In this document: positions 35,454-44,367 of the stretch, piece after piece
How positions within the stretch are numbered: the first letter of the stretch is position 1
Layout: the number at the start of each line of letters is the position of its first letter
Source of the DNA: Calditrichota bacterium
Lineage (GTDB): Bacteria > Zhuqueibacterota > Zhuqueibacteria > Zhuqueibacterales > Geothermadaptataceae
Direction: 5' to 3'
DNA: 64,000 nt
Assembly: GCA_008501765.1 (NCBI GenBank)
Contig: QQUE01000017.1
Span: 1 to 64,000, forward strand
Notes under the pieces: model-generated
The model's database searches: none
The model's input: the letters and a program-made list of their open reading frames with translations, nothing else
What the model was told of the DNA's origin: nothing
Position numbers and translations under genes: made by a program

Positions 35454-35794
35454 CTAAAATTTATCGCATATTTCTACCAAATCATCACCGTCATCAAGGA
35501 TGGATTTTGCCTTTGCAAGTGTTGTTTTAAGTAATGATTTTAAATAAACGTTCGAAGTATTGCCACAGGTGATCCAAATTATTTTTGGTGGAGCCCCTTT
35601 TTGTTCCAGCGCCTTGGAAAATCACCATCCTTCGTCAGGACAGTGACATCCTCTTTTCGTGCAGCCTCAAATATTTGCTCGTCTGTTGCGTCTCTTAGCC
35701 CTAGATCCCTAACTGCTTTTGCGGAAATTCCGAATTCGCTTATTATCCATTTCGCTAACGCAGGCGATAGTTGGGCATCAATCCAAATTTTCAC
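35454..35794 (-). pseudogene. DUF5615 PIN-like toxin broken by a frameshift
   Basis: From the ATG at 35794 the frame reads KIWIDAQLSPALAKWI, AVRDLGLRDATDEQIFEAAR and VLTKDGDF, the DUF5615 signature with its acidic residues. It then derails into RRWNKKGLHQK and a stop at 35579. In the -1 frame SKALEQKGAPPKIIWITCGN continues with the normal C-terminus to a TAG at 35454-35456. Restoring one T in GATTTTCC yields an intact 113-residue toxin. DUF5615 proteins are Mut7-C/PIN-type nucleases paired with DUF433 antitoxins. This is either real decay or a homopolymer sequencing error. Confidence 0.88.
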
Positions 35795-36015
35795 GCTACA
35801 AGAACCGCATGATTGACTTTTCGGCTTGCGTATTGAAGACAGGCTTGCAAATCCTCTTTTTCAAGGTCAGGCAGTTCTTCAAGAATTTGCTCCGAGGTTA
35901 GATTCTGCGCATAAAGGTCAAGCACATCTGTAACTCGAATACGCATTCCACGAATACAAGGTCGTCCGCCACACTGCTCCGGATTTAATGTAACGCGTTC
36001 CATGAGGTTTTTCAT
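35791..36015 (-). CDS. DUF433 antitoxin
   Basis: 74 residues. The motif NPEQCGGRPCIRGMRIRVTDVLDLYAQN is diagnostic of DUF433, a winged-helix-like DNA-binding domain, and SEQILEELPDLEKEDLQACL completes it. It pairs with the DUF5615 toxin, overlapping it by 4 bases (ATGA). GGAAGA lies before the ATG. It presumably represses the operon and covers the toxin. The partner is frameshifted, so the antitoxin may be an orphan now. Confidence 0.9.
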   Translation of the reverse strand: MKNLMERVTLNPEQCGGRPCIRGMRIRVTDVLDLYAQNLTSEQILEELPDLEKEDLQACLQYASRKVNHAVLVA

Positions 36016-36217
36016 ATTTCTTCCATCGTTTTCAATAAAATTTCCAGTAGCAAAATACAGTTAAATTGTATTTAAGGCAATATATTTCATTTATGCTGGA
36101 CTATAAAGCAGTTTGTGGAATTGGGCTTATTTGATTGTGCATTGATTTCAGAGTTCAAACGTACTGGTAATCCATGCCTGCCGAGCGATAACATCACAAA
36201 AAAAGTGATCTCATCGC

Positions 36218-38725
36218 TTATTTTTTATAAAACACCTTTCCCGCCTCAATCAAATTAACAAATAACCGGTACGCTCCGGGCACACCAGCGGGCAGTTCAC
36301 GAAAAAAGGACAGGCCGGTGTAAATAAACACGCCTTTGCCGTATTTTGTATAGAGCAGGCTGCCTTTTGTTGGGGCTTCTCCGGGATCATTGCAGGCGAT
36401 GAGTGGGCGGTAGCGTTCATCCCATTGGTTGGGGAAATAAAGGCCGCGTTCCTGTACCCAGCCGCTGAAATCCTCCGCGGTAATTTTGTTGGGTTGGTGA
36501 AAAATCGGGTGATTTTTGTCGAGCAACGTCATTGGTGCGTCTTCCAGCGTGACCCGGTCGCGGGATATTTTGAATGGATACGGACCAATCTCCTCGGTGA
36601 TCAAAGCGTAGCTGGTATTGTACTGCACAACGTAGGTACCACCATTTTTCACATAATCCAGCAGGCGGCTGTTTTTTTGTTTTAGTTCCGGGCGCGTATT
36701 GTAGGCCCGCACTCCTGCGATAATTGCGTCAAATCTGGTGAGATCACCTTTGTCCAAATCAATTGCATTCAGCATTTCGACTTCATAGCCAATAGAGCGC
36801 AAATTACCGGGGATTTCGTCACCGGCACCGGCGATGTAACCGATTCGTTTGCTGCGTATTTTAAGCGGAATTCGCACGGCTTTGAGTTCAGCCGGCAGTA
36901 AAACCGTCTGCACCGGGATGTGATCGTATTCGATTTTTATGCTGGTTTGAATGTACACTTTACCTTGAAAACTCGCTATCGCATGTATCGCTGCGACGTC
37001 AGTATTCCGAGGTGGGTGCACAGTAAAAATTAAACTTTGTTCCGCGTATTTTGCGTTGATCTCAAAATTCTGACTTGGTGAAATTTGCCAGTCAGATGGT
37101 CCTGTTAAACTCACATCTCCAGTGGCTCGTTCCAAGTTTGAGGTTACGGTGATCCGTATATTTGCAGCTTCATTTTTTGGAAAAATCCGTACTTTTTCGT
37201 CAAAATGGACTGTTACCGGTGGAACGATGGACACAGTTCGAAACTTGTCACCATCACGCTGATCCAGCCATTTGTACTGCACCGGGACTCTGTAGCCAAT
37301 TTCCGTCCCATTGAATGAAAATATAAATCGTGCTTGCAACCTGGGATTCGATTCTGACATTCCGGTAAGTGCGTGATCGACAACGGCATAAATCCCTTTC
37401 TCCGCCTTGCGTTGCATCCAGTACGGCTGCGAATATCCCGCATCGTTTTTTATGGTGATTTGTTTTGATGTGCGCAGAACGCGATTGAAATGCAAATCAG
37501 ATTTTTGGATTAAAGAAATGTCGGGTTCTATCAGTCCTGCTTTTTCGATCGCAATTGTGCTCGAACTGCGAGAAACTACTGATGCCGTAATTTCGAGCTG
37601 ATTTCCAGGGGCGACAATATAATCGTTGGATATCGCTGAAAATTGCAGCCCGGCACATTCACGGATTATTTCAGCCAGTCGGTTTTTCTTATGCGAAAGC
37701 CAGTGTGATTCAGGCAGGTTTTGCATTGCTTTGTAGGCGGCAATCAAATCCGGCAGCATTTTATCCCGATTTTGCGGATCGAATTTCGCCAGGGCGTTTT
37801 GAATGTAGGTTTCAACTTTCTCACTGTTGGGAATGCGGCGCCACGAGGTTTCGACATCATCGAGCAGACCACGGCGAACCGGCAGGCCTTTGAGCTGCAG
37901 AAAATAGTTGGGCCATTCACCAAAACGCTTGGCTGTACCCATGGCCTGGCTTTTGTGCTCGCTGCGGCTTTCGGCGCCGAGTTCAGTGTAAGATTTCCCC
38001 AACGAAGAATTGTATGTTCCGGCATCGACAACCGGAACCGTTGCCAAGTCCACACCTTTGGCCAGCAGCACCTGCTCCCACGCATTCCAAAACAAACGCT
38101 TTGGCTGCCAGGGTGAAACATACTGTAATTGTTCCGGAAAACGGTCGTAATCTCCGGCTGCTTCAAAAGCCTCTTCTGCGATGATTGCTGAAGCGGTGTG
38201 TTGCCCGTGGCGTCCTTCACCGGTGGTGGGAAAGCGGGTGATTATGATATCCGGCTGAAATTTTCGAATGACAAATACCGCGTCTCCGAGTACTTTTTCG
38301 TGATCCCAAATTTCAAGGGTTTCGTGCTCACTTTTCGTATAACCAAAATCAATGGCGCGGCTAAAATATTGTTCTGTGCCTTCGATTTGCCGGGCTTTGA
38401 GCAATTCCTGAGTTCGAATGAGCCCGATCAAAGCGCCTTTTTCAGTGCCGATGAGATTTTGCCCGCCATCGCCGCGCGTCAGTGAGAGATAGCCGGTGCG
38501 CAGTTTCATCTCCCGGGAAAAATAGCTGAGCAGGGCGTTGTTTTCATCATCGGGGTGGGCGGCAAAATAGAGTACGCTCCCAAATGTATTCAATTTTGTG
38601 ATTTCAAAATACAGTTCAGCAGCATTCATCGTGCGGTGCTGGGCCGAAAGAGGAAGATTAAAAATTGAAGAAGTAATGAGGCACGTTATATAAAATAGAA
38701 ATCGCGTTTTTATTCGGGCTGGCAT
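36218..38725 (-). CDS. Secreted PIG-L family deacetylase with C-terminal amidotransferase-like domain
   Basis: 835 residues with a signal peptide (FYITCLITSSIFNLPLSAQ). The PIG-L/LmbE domain (about 45-300) has the zinc motif YFAAHPDDENNA and the second ligand in GRHGQHTASA. A long middle section has beta-rich, NPCBM/CARDB-like features. Around residues 640-800 comes a class-I-amidotransferase-like Rossmann domain (FDAIIAGVRAYNTRPEL, NGGTYVVQYNTS) without an obvious catalytic Cys. Such multidomain PIG-L proteins are common in Bacteroidota-type organisms and presumably deacetylate N-acetylated sugars outside the cytoplasm. Substrate unknown. CAGGAAGG precedes the ATG. Confidence 0.88.
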   Translation of the reverse strand: MPARIKTRFLFYITCLITSSIFNLPLSAQHRTMNAAELYFEITKLNTFGSVLYFAAHPDDENNALLSYFSREMKLRTGYLSLTRGDGGQNLIGTEKGALIGLIRTQELLKARQIEGTEQYFSRAIDFGYTKSEHETLEIWDHEKVLGDAVFVIRKFQPDIIITRFPTTGEGRHGQHTASAIIAEEAFEAAGDYDRFPEQLQYVSPWQPKRLFWNAWEQVLLAKGVDLATVPVVDAGTYNSSLGKSYTELGAESRSEHKSQAMGTAKRFGEWPNYFLQLKGLPVRRGLLDDVETSWRRIPNSEKVETYIQNALAKFDPQNRDKMLPDLIAAYKAMQNLPESHWLSHKKNRLAEIIRECAGLQFSAISNDYIVAPGNQLEITASVVSRSSSTIAIEKAGLIEPDISLIQKSDLHFNRVLRTSKQITIKNDAGYSQPYWMQRKAEKGIYAVVDHALTGMSESNPRLQARFIFSFNGTEIGYRVPVQYKWLDQRDGDKFRTVSIVPPVTVHFDEKVRIFPKNEAANIRITVTSNLERATGDVSLTGPSDWQISPSQNFEINAKYAEQSLIFTVHPPRNTDVAAIHAIASFQGKVYIQTSIKIEYDHIPVQTVLLPAELKAVRIPLKIRSKRIGYIAGAGDEIPGNLRSIGYEVEMLNAIDLDKGDLTRFDAIIAGVRAYNTRPELKQKNSRLLDYVKNGGTYVVQYNTSYALITEEIGPYPFKISRDRVTLEDAPMTLLDKNHPIFHQPNKITAEDFSGWVQERGLYFPNQWDERYRPLIACNDPGEAPTKGSLLYTKYGKGVFIYTGLSFFRELPAGVPGAYRLFVNLIEAGKVFYKK

Positions 38726-38832
38726 AAAAATCCTTCCTGATTCGCTGTGGAATATGTTTTGTGCAAGAGACTGAGATTGAAAAAAGATGTTTATTCATTA
38801 TTAAAATAACAAGAGAAAAATTTGGCATTAAG

Positions 38833-38928
38833 CCGTTGTGCAAAATAAAATTAAAAGTAGATTCCCGGTAAAAGTGTTCGGGAATGAAAATTTATTGGTT
38901 TTTCAGGGAACAGGTTAATTTTGCAAAA
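38833..38928. repeat. R3 family, truncated copy
   Basis: Begins CCGTTGTGCAAAAT and has the internal hairpin GATTCCCGG...TTCGGGAATGA. The right end AATTTTGCA stops short of the full inverted repeat. Roughly half the length of the other copies. Confidence 0.6.
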
Positions 38929-39039
38929 TGGATGACATTCAATTGTTCTACAAATGGAAAGGGGCAATCACAGGCAGTAATTTCGATCAGAATATTTTTT
39001 TTGTTGGTTTTGGCTTCACTGGAAAAAAGTCCATATAAA

Positions 39040-39073
39040 ACAAAGAAGGCCCAAATTGGACCTTCTTTGTTGA
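39040..39073 (-). terminator. Rho-independent terminator of cheV
   Basis: Minus strand: ACAAAGAAGGTCC-AATTT-GGGCCTTCTTTGT, a stem of 13 pairs (one G-T), followed by TTTATAT. It lies 76 bases past the cheV stop. Confidence 0.8.
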
Positions 39074-39148
39074 GGAGGAGAGGAGAAGTTATGCATTTAT
39101 TTTCTTGTTCACTCTAACCCTCGAAACAGGGCATTGTTCCATAAAATT

Positions 39149-40111
39149 TTATGCAGCCTCGGTTTTTTCATCACGCTTTTTAATTATATCTTCAATGTCA
39201 GCAATAATAGAATTAATTTGCGGCTTTGCGTATTGAGCGTCTGCACCGATTGACTGGCCTTTATGCCTGGCATCGTCGGTAATCATCGAAGAAAAAATGA
39301 TGACCGGGAGATTGGTGAGCAACGGGTGTGTTTTGATATTTTTGGTTAAACTGTATCCATCCATTTTTGGCATCTCGATGTCCGTAATGACCAAATCATA
39401 AATCTCAAAAACTTCTGCTGCACTTTTAACATTAGCAACGGTATCCTGCAGGTGTTCCCATGCTGCCAACCCATCGTGAAAAGAGGTGATATTGAATCCA
39501 GCTTTGTGGAGTTTATCGCACAGCATGTTGCGAATTACCACTGAATCTTCGGCAAGGAGTATGTTATGATTTTGTTGCGATTTGGCGACATTATCATTCA
39601 TGTTAATTATGCCGAGTTCAGGATTGAGTTCTGCGAGAATTTTTTCGATATCGAGCATCAAAATTATTTTCTCATCTAATTTTATAATCCCGACAACAGA
39701 AGAATTCTCTATATCCATATTGTTGACACTGTCCGGAGACTCGACCTGGGCCCACGAGAGCCGGTGAATTCGATTGACATCATGGACGATGAAGCCGACT
39801 TTTATCAAATTAAATTCAGCGACAATGAGTTTCTGCTTATCATTCAGGGCATCGTAATTGTAAAGCCAGTCGGAAAGATTCAGAATGGGGATTAGTTCGT
39901 CCCGTAACGTGCAGATTCCAAGAATTGACGCGTGTTGGCTGGGTAATTTTGTGATCTGCGGAATTCGGATAATTTCACGTACTTTTGCCACATTAATTCC
40001 AAATGTTTGCAAGAGCATTTTGCCGTGCTCGTCGGGAAATTTTAAAGAGAATTCAACAACTTCGAGTTCATTGGTTCCTGCTTCCAATAAAATTTCTGAT
40101 TCTGCAGCCAT
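39149..40111 (-). CDS. cheV: Chemotaxis coupling protein CheV (CheW domain plus receiver)
   Basis: 320 residues. The N-terminal CheW-like domain (about 15-165) has FGINVAKVREIIRIPQITKLP, RDELIPILNLSDWL and KIILMLDIEKIL. The receiver domain (about 182-310) begins NILLAEDSVVIRNML, with the phospho-acceptor in YDLVITDIEMPKMDG and the switch Lys in AQYAKPQ. CheV links chemoreceptors to CheA and may act as a phosphate sink for adaptation. No other che or flagellar genes are near, so it must serve an array encoded elsewhere. GGAG precedes the ATG, and its own terminator follows. Confidence 0.93.
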   Translation of the reverse strand: MAAESEILLEAGTNELEVVEFSLKFPDEHGKMLLQTFGINVAKVREIIRIPQITKLPSQHASILGICTLRDELIPILNLSDWLYNYDALNDKQKLIVAEFNLIKVGFIVHDVNRIHRLSWAQVESPDSVNNMDIENSSVVGIIKLDEKIILMLDIEKILAELNPELGIINMNDNVAKSQQNHNILLAEDSVVIRNMLCDKLHKAGFNITSFHDGLAAWEHLQDTVANVKSAAEVFEIYDLVITDIEMPKMDGYSLTKNIKTHPLLTNLPVIIFSSMITDDARHKGQSIGADAQYAKPQINSIIADIEDIIKKRDEKTEAA

Positions 40112-40133
40112 GCATACTCCATTTTTCTATTTT

Positions 40134-40373
40134 AATCCGTTGTGCATAATTCAATTGGATTCTAAGCTTGGGGGAATTTTTCCTGTCATTCCTTCATTCT
40201 TTTAGCCGAACCCAAGTTCGGCGAAGCAATCGCGAAGCGAGCTGGTAGTCGCAAATCCACAATTGTGATAGCATGGATTCCCAATAAAAGCATTTGGGAA
40301 TGACGAAAATATGGAATGAACTTAAAAATTGTAATTTAAACCTGACAAAAGTTCTATTATGGCACAACGGATT
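40134..40373. repeat. R3 family, copy 2
   Basis: Perfect 12-bp inverted ends AATCCGTTGTGC (40134-40145) and GCACAACGGATT (40362-40373), with a GATTCCCAA...TTGGGAATGAC hairpin near 40269-40304. It carries about 50 bp of extra sequence (AGCCGAACCCAAGTTCGG ...) compared with copy 1. No convincing target duplication. Confidence 0.75.
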
Positions 40374-40500
40374 ATTTAAATAAATCTTCACTTAACCAAG
40401 CACTATGTATTTCTGATCAATCGACTCATTTTTGATCTCTTTGCACTATTTTCTTAAAAAAAGTAAGAACGGATGCGATGTTTTAATTAACCTGATCTAT

Positions 40501-40717
40501 CTCGGTTATCCAGTTAACTCAGCTTTGCACAAACCCACCCCTGATATGCTGCAAAACGCTACGCTTTTTCGCATATCGCCCCCTCCCGGGAGGGGATTTG
40601 AAAACCGTCTCAGGCTAAATCCCATCCTGGGAGGGGACAGAACGATGCGAACGGCAAAGCCGATGAGCAGCGAACAGGGGTGGGTTCCTATTTAGCTGAG
40701 TTAACTGGATAACCAGG
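40501..40717. mobile_element. 217-bp MITE-like element R6 with 21-bp inverted ends and 9-bp target duplication
   Basis: Perfect 21-bp inverted repeats at 40504-40524 and 40694-40714 (left one starts GGTTATCCAGTTAACTCAG). A second nested pair is CCCACCCCTG / CAGGGGTGGG, and the centre has CCTCCCGGGAGGGG. The direct repeat CTGATCTAT flanks it (40492-40500 and 40718-40726). The right copy is the first part of R1 copy 3, so R6 landed in the end of R1. R1 copies 1 and 2 show the uninterrupted site. Confidence 0.88.
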
Positions 40718-40860
40718 CTGATCTATTCATAAACTGATAAAAATGTGCCTGGCACTTCTACAAGTTATGAAAGCTCTTAAAAGCTACCTTGTTTAGTTGA
40801 ATTTATAAAAATCAACTAAGTGCCAGGCACATCCACTGCGCTTTATGAATAATTCAGGTT
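40718..40860 (+). repeat. Dispersed repeat family R1, copy 3
   Basis: Runs CTGATCTATTCATAAAC to CTTTATGAATAATTCAGG, with the inner pair GTGCCTGGCACTT / AAGTGCCAGGCAC intact. It is the best-preserved copy and nearly the same as 7197-7337. Confidence 0.9.
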
Positions 40861-41050
40861 AACGAATAATTGTATTTTATCTTTCGGCTAAAGTCCACCG
40901 GTGCAAAAGAAAAAACACATTTTTATCAGAAAATCCTTATTATTTAGAATGATTTGAGCCAGGTCTCATTTGTACCTTGCTTCTATTTCATATTGGCGGC
41001 TGTCGATCGAAGTTTTTTTAACGCTACTCTCCTTAAAAGAGAAATGTCTC

Positions 41051-41920
41051 ATGCGAAATCGGCTTCTCCTGCGCAATCAAATTCCAATCTTACTTTCCCT
41101 GTTTTTAAACAAATCTACCCCTGCTCAACTCCAACAGGAAGACGCGATAACCTACAATTTGCCTCTGGGATTTCAGCGGGTCAAAATATTCTCGAAAACC
41201 GCACCTGACTCCGGAGCGCTCATCGCCACATTTTTTAAGATGGAAAACTCACCTGCCGGCAAAATCAAATTTATCAGTCGAAAAACTTTTCAGGGTGTGT
41301 TTGGATTTCGTGCTATCGAAGATCAGTGTCGGCGGAATAATCAGCAGATAGTGTTACAGGTAGCCGCTGCTTTTACGCCCGACTGGAAAGTTATCGAAGG
41401 ATTTGCCCTGCAAAAAGGCAAACGCGTCGGGCAAGATGCTTTTATCGGACAAAATACGCGACTCATTTATCAAGGAATAATGCGCATCAAAAACGGAAAA
41501 CCGGGCTTGTTCCACTCTGAAAAAATTGAAAATATGATGCGTTTTGTTAGCGATGCAATACGGGACAGTTGCGATTTATTTCAACAGGCGTTCGCAATAA
41601 TCGATGGTGAAATTAATAAAAAAATGGACCTGCCTGGTGTGCGCAAGCGACGGTTTTTTATCGAAATTATCGAAGGTGATATAGTAAAGTTTGGCGTTGT
41701 CAGCTTTCTCGGGAGAATGCTGTTCGCAGATGCCGTAGCCGTGTTAAAATCGATGGAAAATGAAAAAGTACAGGTCAAAAATGCTATTTATCTGGATATG
41801 GGGTCTGTCGCAGAAGGCTACTTTTATGATGCGCAAGGGCGACGATATTTAACCGGAAATGCTGGAAAAGATATCAATCGTTACACAAATTTTTTGGTGT
41901 TTTACAAAGATTTGAATTAA
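41051..41920 (+). CDS. Exported protein, possibly phosphodiester glycosidase (NAGPA)-like
   Basis: 289 residues from the ATG at 41051, chosen because it gives a basic, hydrophobic leader (MRNRLLLRNQIPILLSLFL) and AAAAGAGA lies upstream. The longer frame from 40970 has no start signal. The pattern AAAFTPDWKVIEGFALQKGK, FIGQNTRLIYQGIMRIKNG, then near the end NAIYLDMGSVAEGYFYD and RYTNFLVFYKDLN is reminiscent of the NAGPA phosphodiester-glycosidase fold, but the match is from memory and weak. First gene of a four-gene cluster with GH172, URO-D-family and GH67-like genes, 19 bases before the next. Confidence 0.6.
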   Translation: MRNRLLLRNQIPILLSLFLNKSTPAQLQQEDAITYNLPLGFQRVKIFSKTAPDSGALIATFFKMENSPAGKIKFISRKTFQGVFGFRAIEDQCRRNNQQIVLQVAAAFTPDWKVIEGFALQKGKRVGQDAFIGQNTRLIYQGIMRIKNGKPGLFHSEKIENMMRFVSDAIRDSCDLFQQAFAIIDGEINKKMDLPGVRKRRFFIEIIEGDIVKFGVVSFLGRMLFADAVAVLKSMENEKVQVKNAIYLDMGSVAEGYFYDAQGRRYLTGNAGKDINRYTNFLVFYKDLN

Positions 41921-41939
41921 GTAATAAGAGGAGAACAGA

Positions 41940-43091
41940 ATGCGAAATTTATTGTATTTAATCCTGTCATTTGCAATGGTGCAGCCAATTCTTTTTGCTC
42001 AGGGAAACAGTATGAAAAATCTATTCAAATTATCCGATGCCAAAACGCGATCCATCAGTCCTGAAAATTTTACCGGTGAAAAAGGCAAAGGTGGCATGGC
42101 TACATTGAAGGAAGGAAGCGCGGCAAAAGCAGCGCGCAAGTTGGGGCGGGGATGGAAAGTCAATCCCTATATTAGAATTGAAGCTGGCGAGACATTCACG
42201 TTGGGTGAAATGAGCGGGCCCGGAATTATCAATCATATCTGGATGACGCCGGTCGGTGATTATCGTCTGATGATTTTGCGCTTTTACTGGGATGACGAAA
42301 AAGAACCGTCAATCGAAGTGCCGGTGGGTGATTTTTTCGCTGCGGGCTGGGGGATGAAAAACGAACCGGTCATTTCGTCCTTTGCGGTGTGCGTCAATCC
42401 GCGCAGTGGCTTCAATTCTTACTGGCAGATGCCATTCCGGAAAAAATGTAAAGTTACCATGGAAAATCGGAGCAGCAAAAGGGCGACACTTTACTATCAG
42501 ATTGACTACTCGCTGGAAAATGTTGAACCGGATGCACCCTATTTTCACGCTCAATTCCGCCGGGTGAACCACTTGCCATTTAAAGAAGTTTTTACGATTG
42601 TCGACGGCATAAAAGGCAAAGGCCAGTACGTCGGAACGTACCTGGCCCACGGTGCGCGCAGTCCGGGCTGGTGGGGCGAAGGCGAAATTAAATTTTTTAT
42701 GGATGGCGATGATGAATTCCCGACAATTTGCGGCACCGGGGAAGAAGATTATTTCTGCGGCTCCTACGGCTACAATGACCGGGAAATTGATGGCAAAATG
42801 TATTACACGGAGTTCAGCAGCTTGTACACAGGATTTTATGAGGTCAAAGATTCGACGCAGAAAGATTTGCTTGGAATTTTTGGTCAATACCGCTGGCATA
42901 TCGTCGATCCCATCCGCTTTGACAGCGATCTGAAAGTGACGATTCAAAGTCTGGGCTGGGGACCCGACGGTTATTTGCCGCTGCAGGATGATCTGGCTTC
43001 GGTGGCTTATTGGTATCAACTGGAGCCGCACAATGCATTTCCAGATTTACCGGCAAACGAAGAATTGCTGTTGAAGAAAAATAAAAAATGA
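41940..43091 (+). CDS. GH172 (DUF2961) glycoside hydrolase
   Basis: 383 residues with a signal peptide (MRNLLYLILSFAMVQPILFAQ). DUF2961 features are MSGPGIINHIWMTP, FYWDDEKEPSIEVPVGDFFA, GTYLAHGARSPGWWGEGEIKFFMDGD and GTGEEDYFCGSYGYND. The last holds acidic residues of the GH172 active site. Family members act on fructofuranosyl or arabinofuranosyl linkages. The export signal implies periplasmic or surface action. GAGGAGAA precedes the ATG. Its end overlaps the start of the URO-D-family gene (ATGA), so the two are translationally coupled. Confidence 0.92.
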   Translation: MRNLLYLILSFAMVQPILFAQGNSMKNLFKLSDAKTRSISPENFTGEKGKGGMATLKEGSAAKAARKLGRGWKVNPYIRIEAGETFTLGEMSGPGIINHIWMTPVGDYRLMILRFYWDDEKEPSIEVPVGDFFAAGWGMKNEPVISSFAVCVNPRSGFNSYWQMPFRKKCKVTMENRSSKRATLYYQIDYSLENVEPDAPYFHAQFRRVNHLPFKEVFTIVDGIKGKGQYVGTYLAHGARSPGWWGEGEIKFFMDGDDEFPTICGTGEEDYFCGSYGYNDREIDGKMYYTEFSSLYTGFYEVKDSTQKDLLGIFGQYRWHIVDPIRFDSDLKVTIQSLGWGPDGYLPLQDDLASVAYWYQLEPHNAFPDLPANEELLLKKNKK

Positions 43092-44290
43092 ATTCACGGG
43101 AAAGAGTCTGCGCAACACTGCGCCACGAAGAACCGGATAAAGTGCCCATCGATTTGGGGGGCATGGGCTCAACCGGCATCATGGCCATGGCGTATAACAG
43201 GATGAAAAATCATCTCGGGCTTTCAACAAAACCGACCCGCATTTCTGATATGCAGCAGCAGTTGGCTGAGATTGAACAGGAAATTATCGACTATTTTCAG
43301 GTCGATGTCATTTCATTGGAAAACACATTTAGCGGGGCTTCGAACGCGTGGGAAGCATGGCGCCTGCCTGACGGATCACCAGTGCAAATTCATAATTCAC
43401 AACGGCCTGTGAAAAAGGGTGAAAGTTGGGTATTAATGGACGGTGATCGTGTAAAAGCACACATGCCGCCGTCGTGTTTGTATTTTGAGACCTACAATCC
43501 GCCGCTTGAAACCGCCACTTCAATTCGGGATTTGGAAAAGTATTCCTGGCCCTATTTCACTGAAGAAAAATTACGGCAACTGGAAGAAAAAGCGAAAAGG
43601 TTGTTTGAGGAAACCGATTACGCCATCATGGGAAATTTCGGCGGCAGCATCGTTGAATACGCAGAAACCCTGCGTGGCTGGTCGAGCTTTATGCTCGATT
43701 TGGTGGCCAATCCCGATTTTGCCACGGCATTAATGGACAAGTTGGCTGATATGCATCTGAAAAATTTAGAGGGGTATCTGCAGGCAGTGGGGCCGTACAT
43801 TCAGATAATTCAAATGGGTGACGATCTCGGAACCCAGGACGGCCCGCAGTTCTCTCCGGATATTTATCGCGCACTAATCCAGCCATACCACAAAAAACTT
43901 TACCAAGAGGTAAAGCAAAGCTCCGATATATTTGTTTTTTTTCATAGCTGTGGTTCGGTTTATGATTTCATGCCAGACCTGATTGATGCAGGAATTGATA
44001 TTTTAAATCCGGTTCAATTTACGGCTGCTAAAATGGATTCGTTAAAATTGAAAAAGGAATTCGGTGACCAGATAACTTATTGGGGCGGGGGAGTGGATAC
44101 GCAGCAGCTTTTGCCCAACGGCACACCGCAGGATATCGCCAGACAGGTTGAGAATCAAATAAAAATATTCGCTCCCGGTGGTGGATTCGTTTTCGCTGCT
44201 GTGCACAATATTCAATCGAATGTGCCGGTGGAAAATATTCTGGCATTGTACGAAACAGCGAATAAAACCGGAGTTTATCACGCTGTGTAA
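43088..44290 (+). CDS. URO-D superfamily protein, methyltransferase-like
   Basis: 400 residues. The N-terminus has the family start RERVCATLRHEEPDKVPIDLG, then MGDDLGTQDGPQFSPDIYRA, FFHSCGSVYDFMPDLIDAG with the HxCG half-site, and ITYWGGGVDTQQLLPNGTP. At the C-terminus AAVHNIQSNVPVENIL occupies the position of the third metal ligand, which is not Cys here. It is cytosolic (no signal). Coupled by ATGA overlap to the GH172 gene, it may remove a methyl group from a released O-methyl sugar or process another product of that pathway. That role is inference. It is distantly related to the gene at 391-1434. Confidence 0.85.
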   Translation: MNSRERVCATLRHEEPDKVPIDLGGMGSTGIMAMAYNRMKNHLGLSTKPTRISDMQQQLAEIEQEIIDYFQVDVISLENTFSGASNAWEAWRLPDGSPVQIHNSQRPVKKGESWVLMDGDRVKAHMPPSCLYFETYNPPLETATSIRDLEKYSWPYFTEEKLRQLEEKAKRLFEETDYAIMGNFGGSIVEYAETLRGWSSFMLDLVANPDFATALMDKLADMHLKNLEGYLQAVGPYIQIIQMGDDLGTQDGPQFSPDIYRALIQPYHKKLYQEVKQSSDIFVFFHSCGSVYDFMPDLIDAGIDILNPVQFTAAKMDSLKLKKEFGDQITYWGGGVDTQQLLPNGTPQDIARQVENQIKIFAPGGGFVFAAVHNIQSNVPVENILALYETANKTGVYHAV

Positions 44291-44367
44291 TGCCAATTGA
44301 AATCAAAAATTTCATCCTGATTTTAATCGATGGAGCTGACAAAATTTATTTATGAAAAGGTCTCATT

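Larger units (their letters stand above)
38726..39148. other. Gene-free region: truncated R3 copy and cheV terminator
   Basis: Contains a shortened R3 element (38833-38928) and a strong terminator (39040-39073) for the minus-strand gene to the right. The 77-codon plus frame at 38884-39117 crosses both and has no ribosome-binding site. Confidence 0.55.
40112..41050. other. 0.9-kb stack of three different repeat elements
   Basis: From left to right: an R3 copy (40134-40373), a 217-bp element with long inverted ends (40501-40717), and R1 copy 3 (40718-40860). No credible gene. The 87-codon frame at 40432-40695 is mostly inside the 217-bp element. Confidence 0.7.

Noticed and set aside
40432-40695. 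Plus-strand frame of 87 codons as a gene
   Set aside because: Mostly the 217-bp palindromic element R6. Proline- and arginine-rich translation of palindromes, no start signal.
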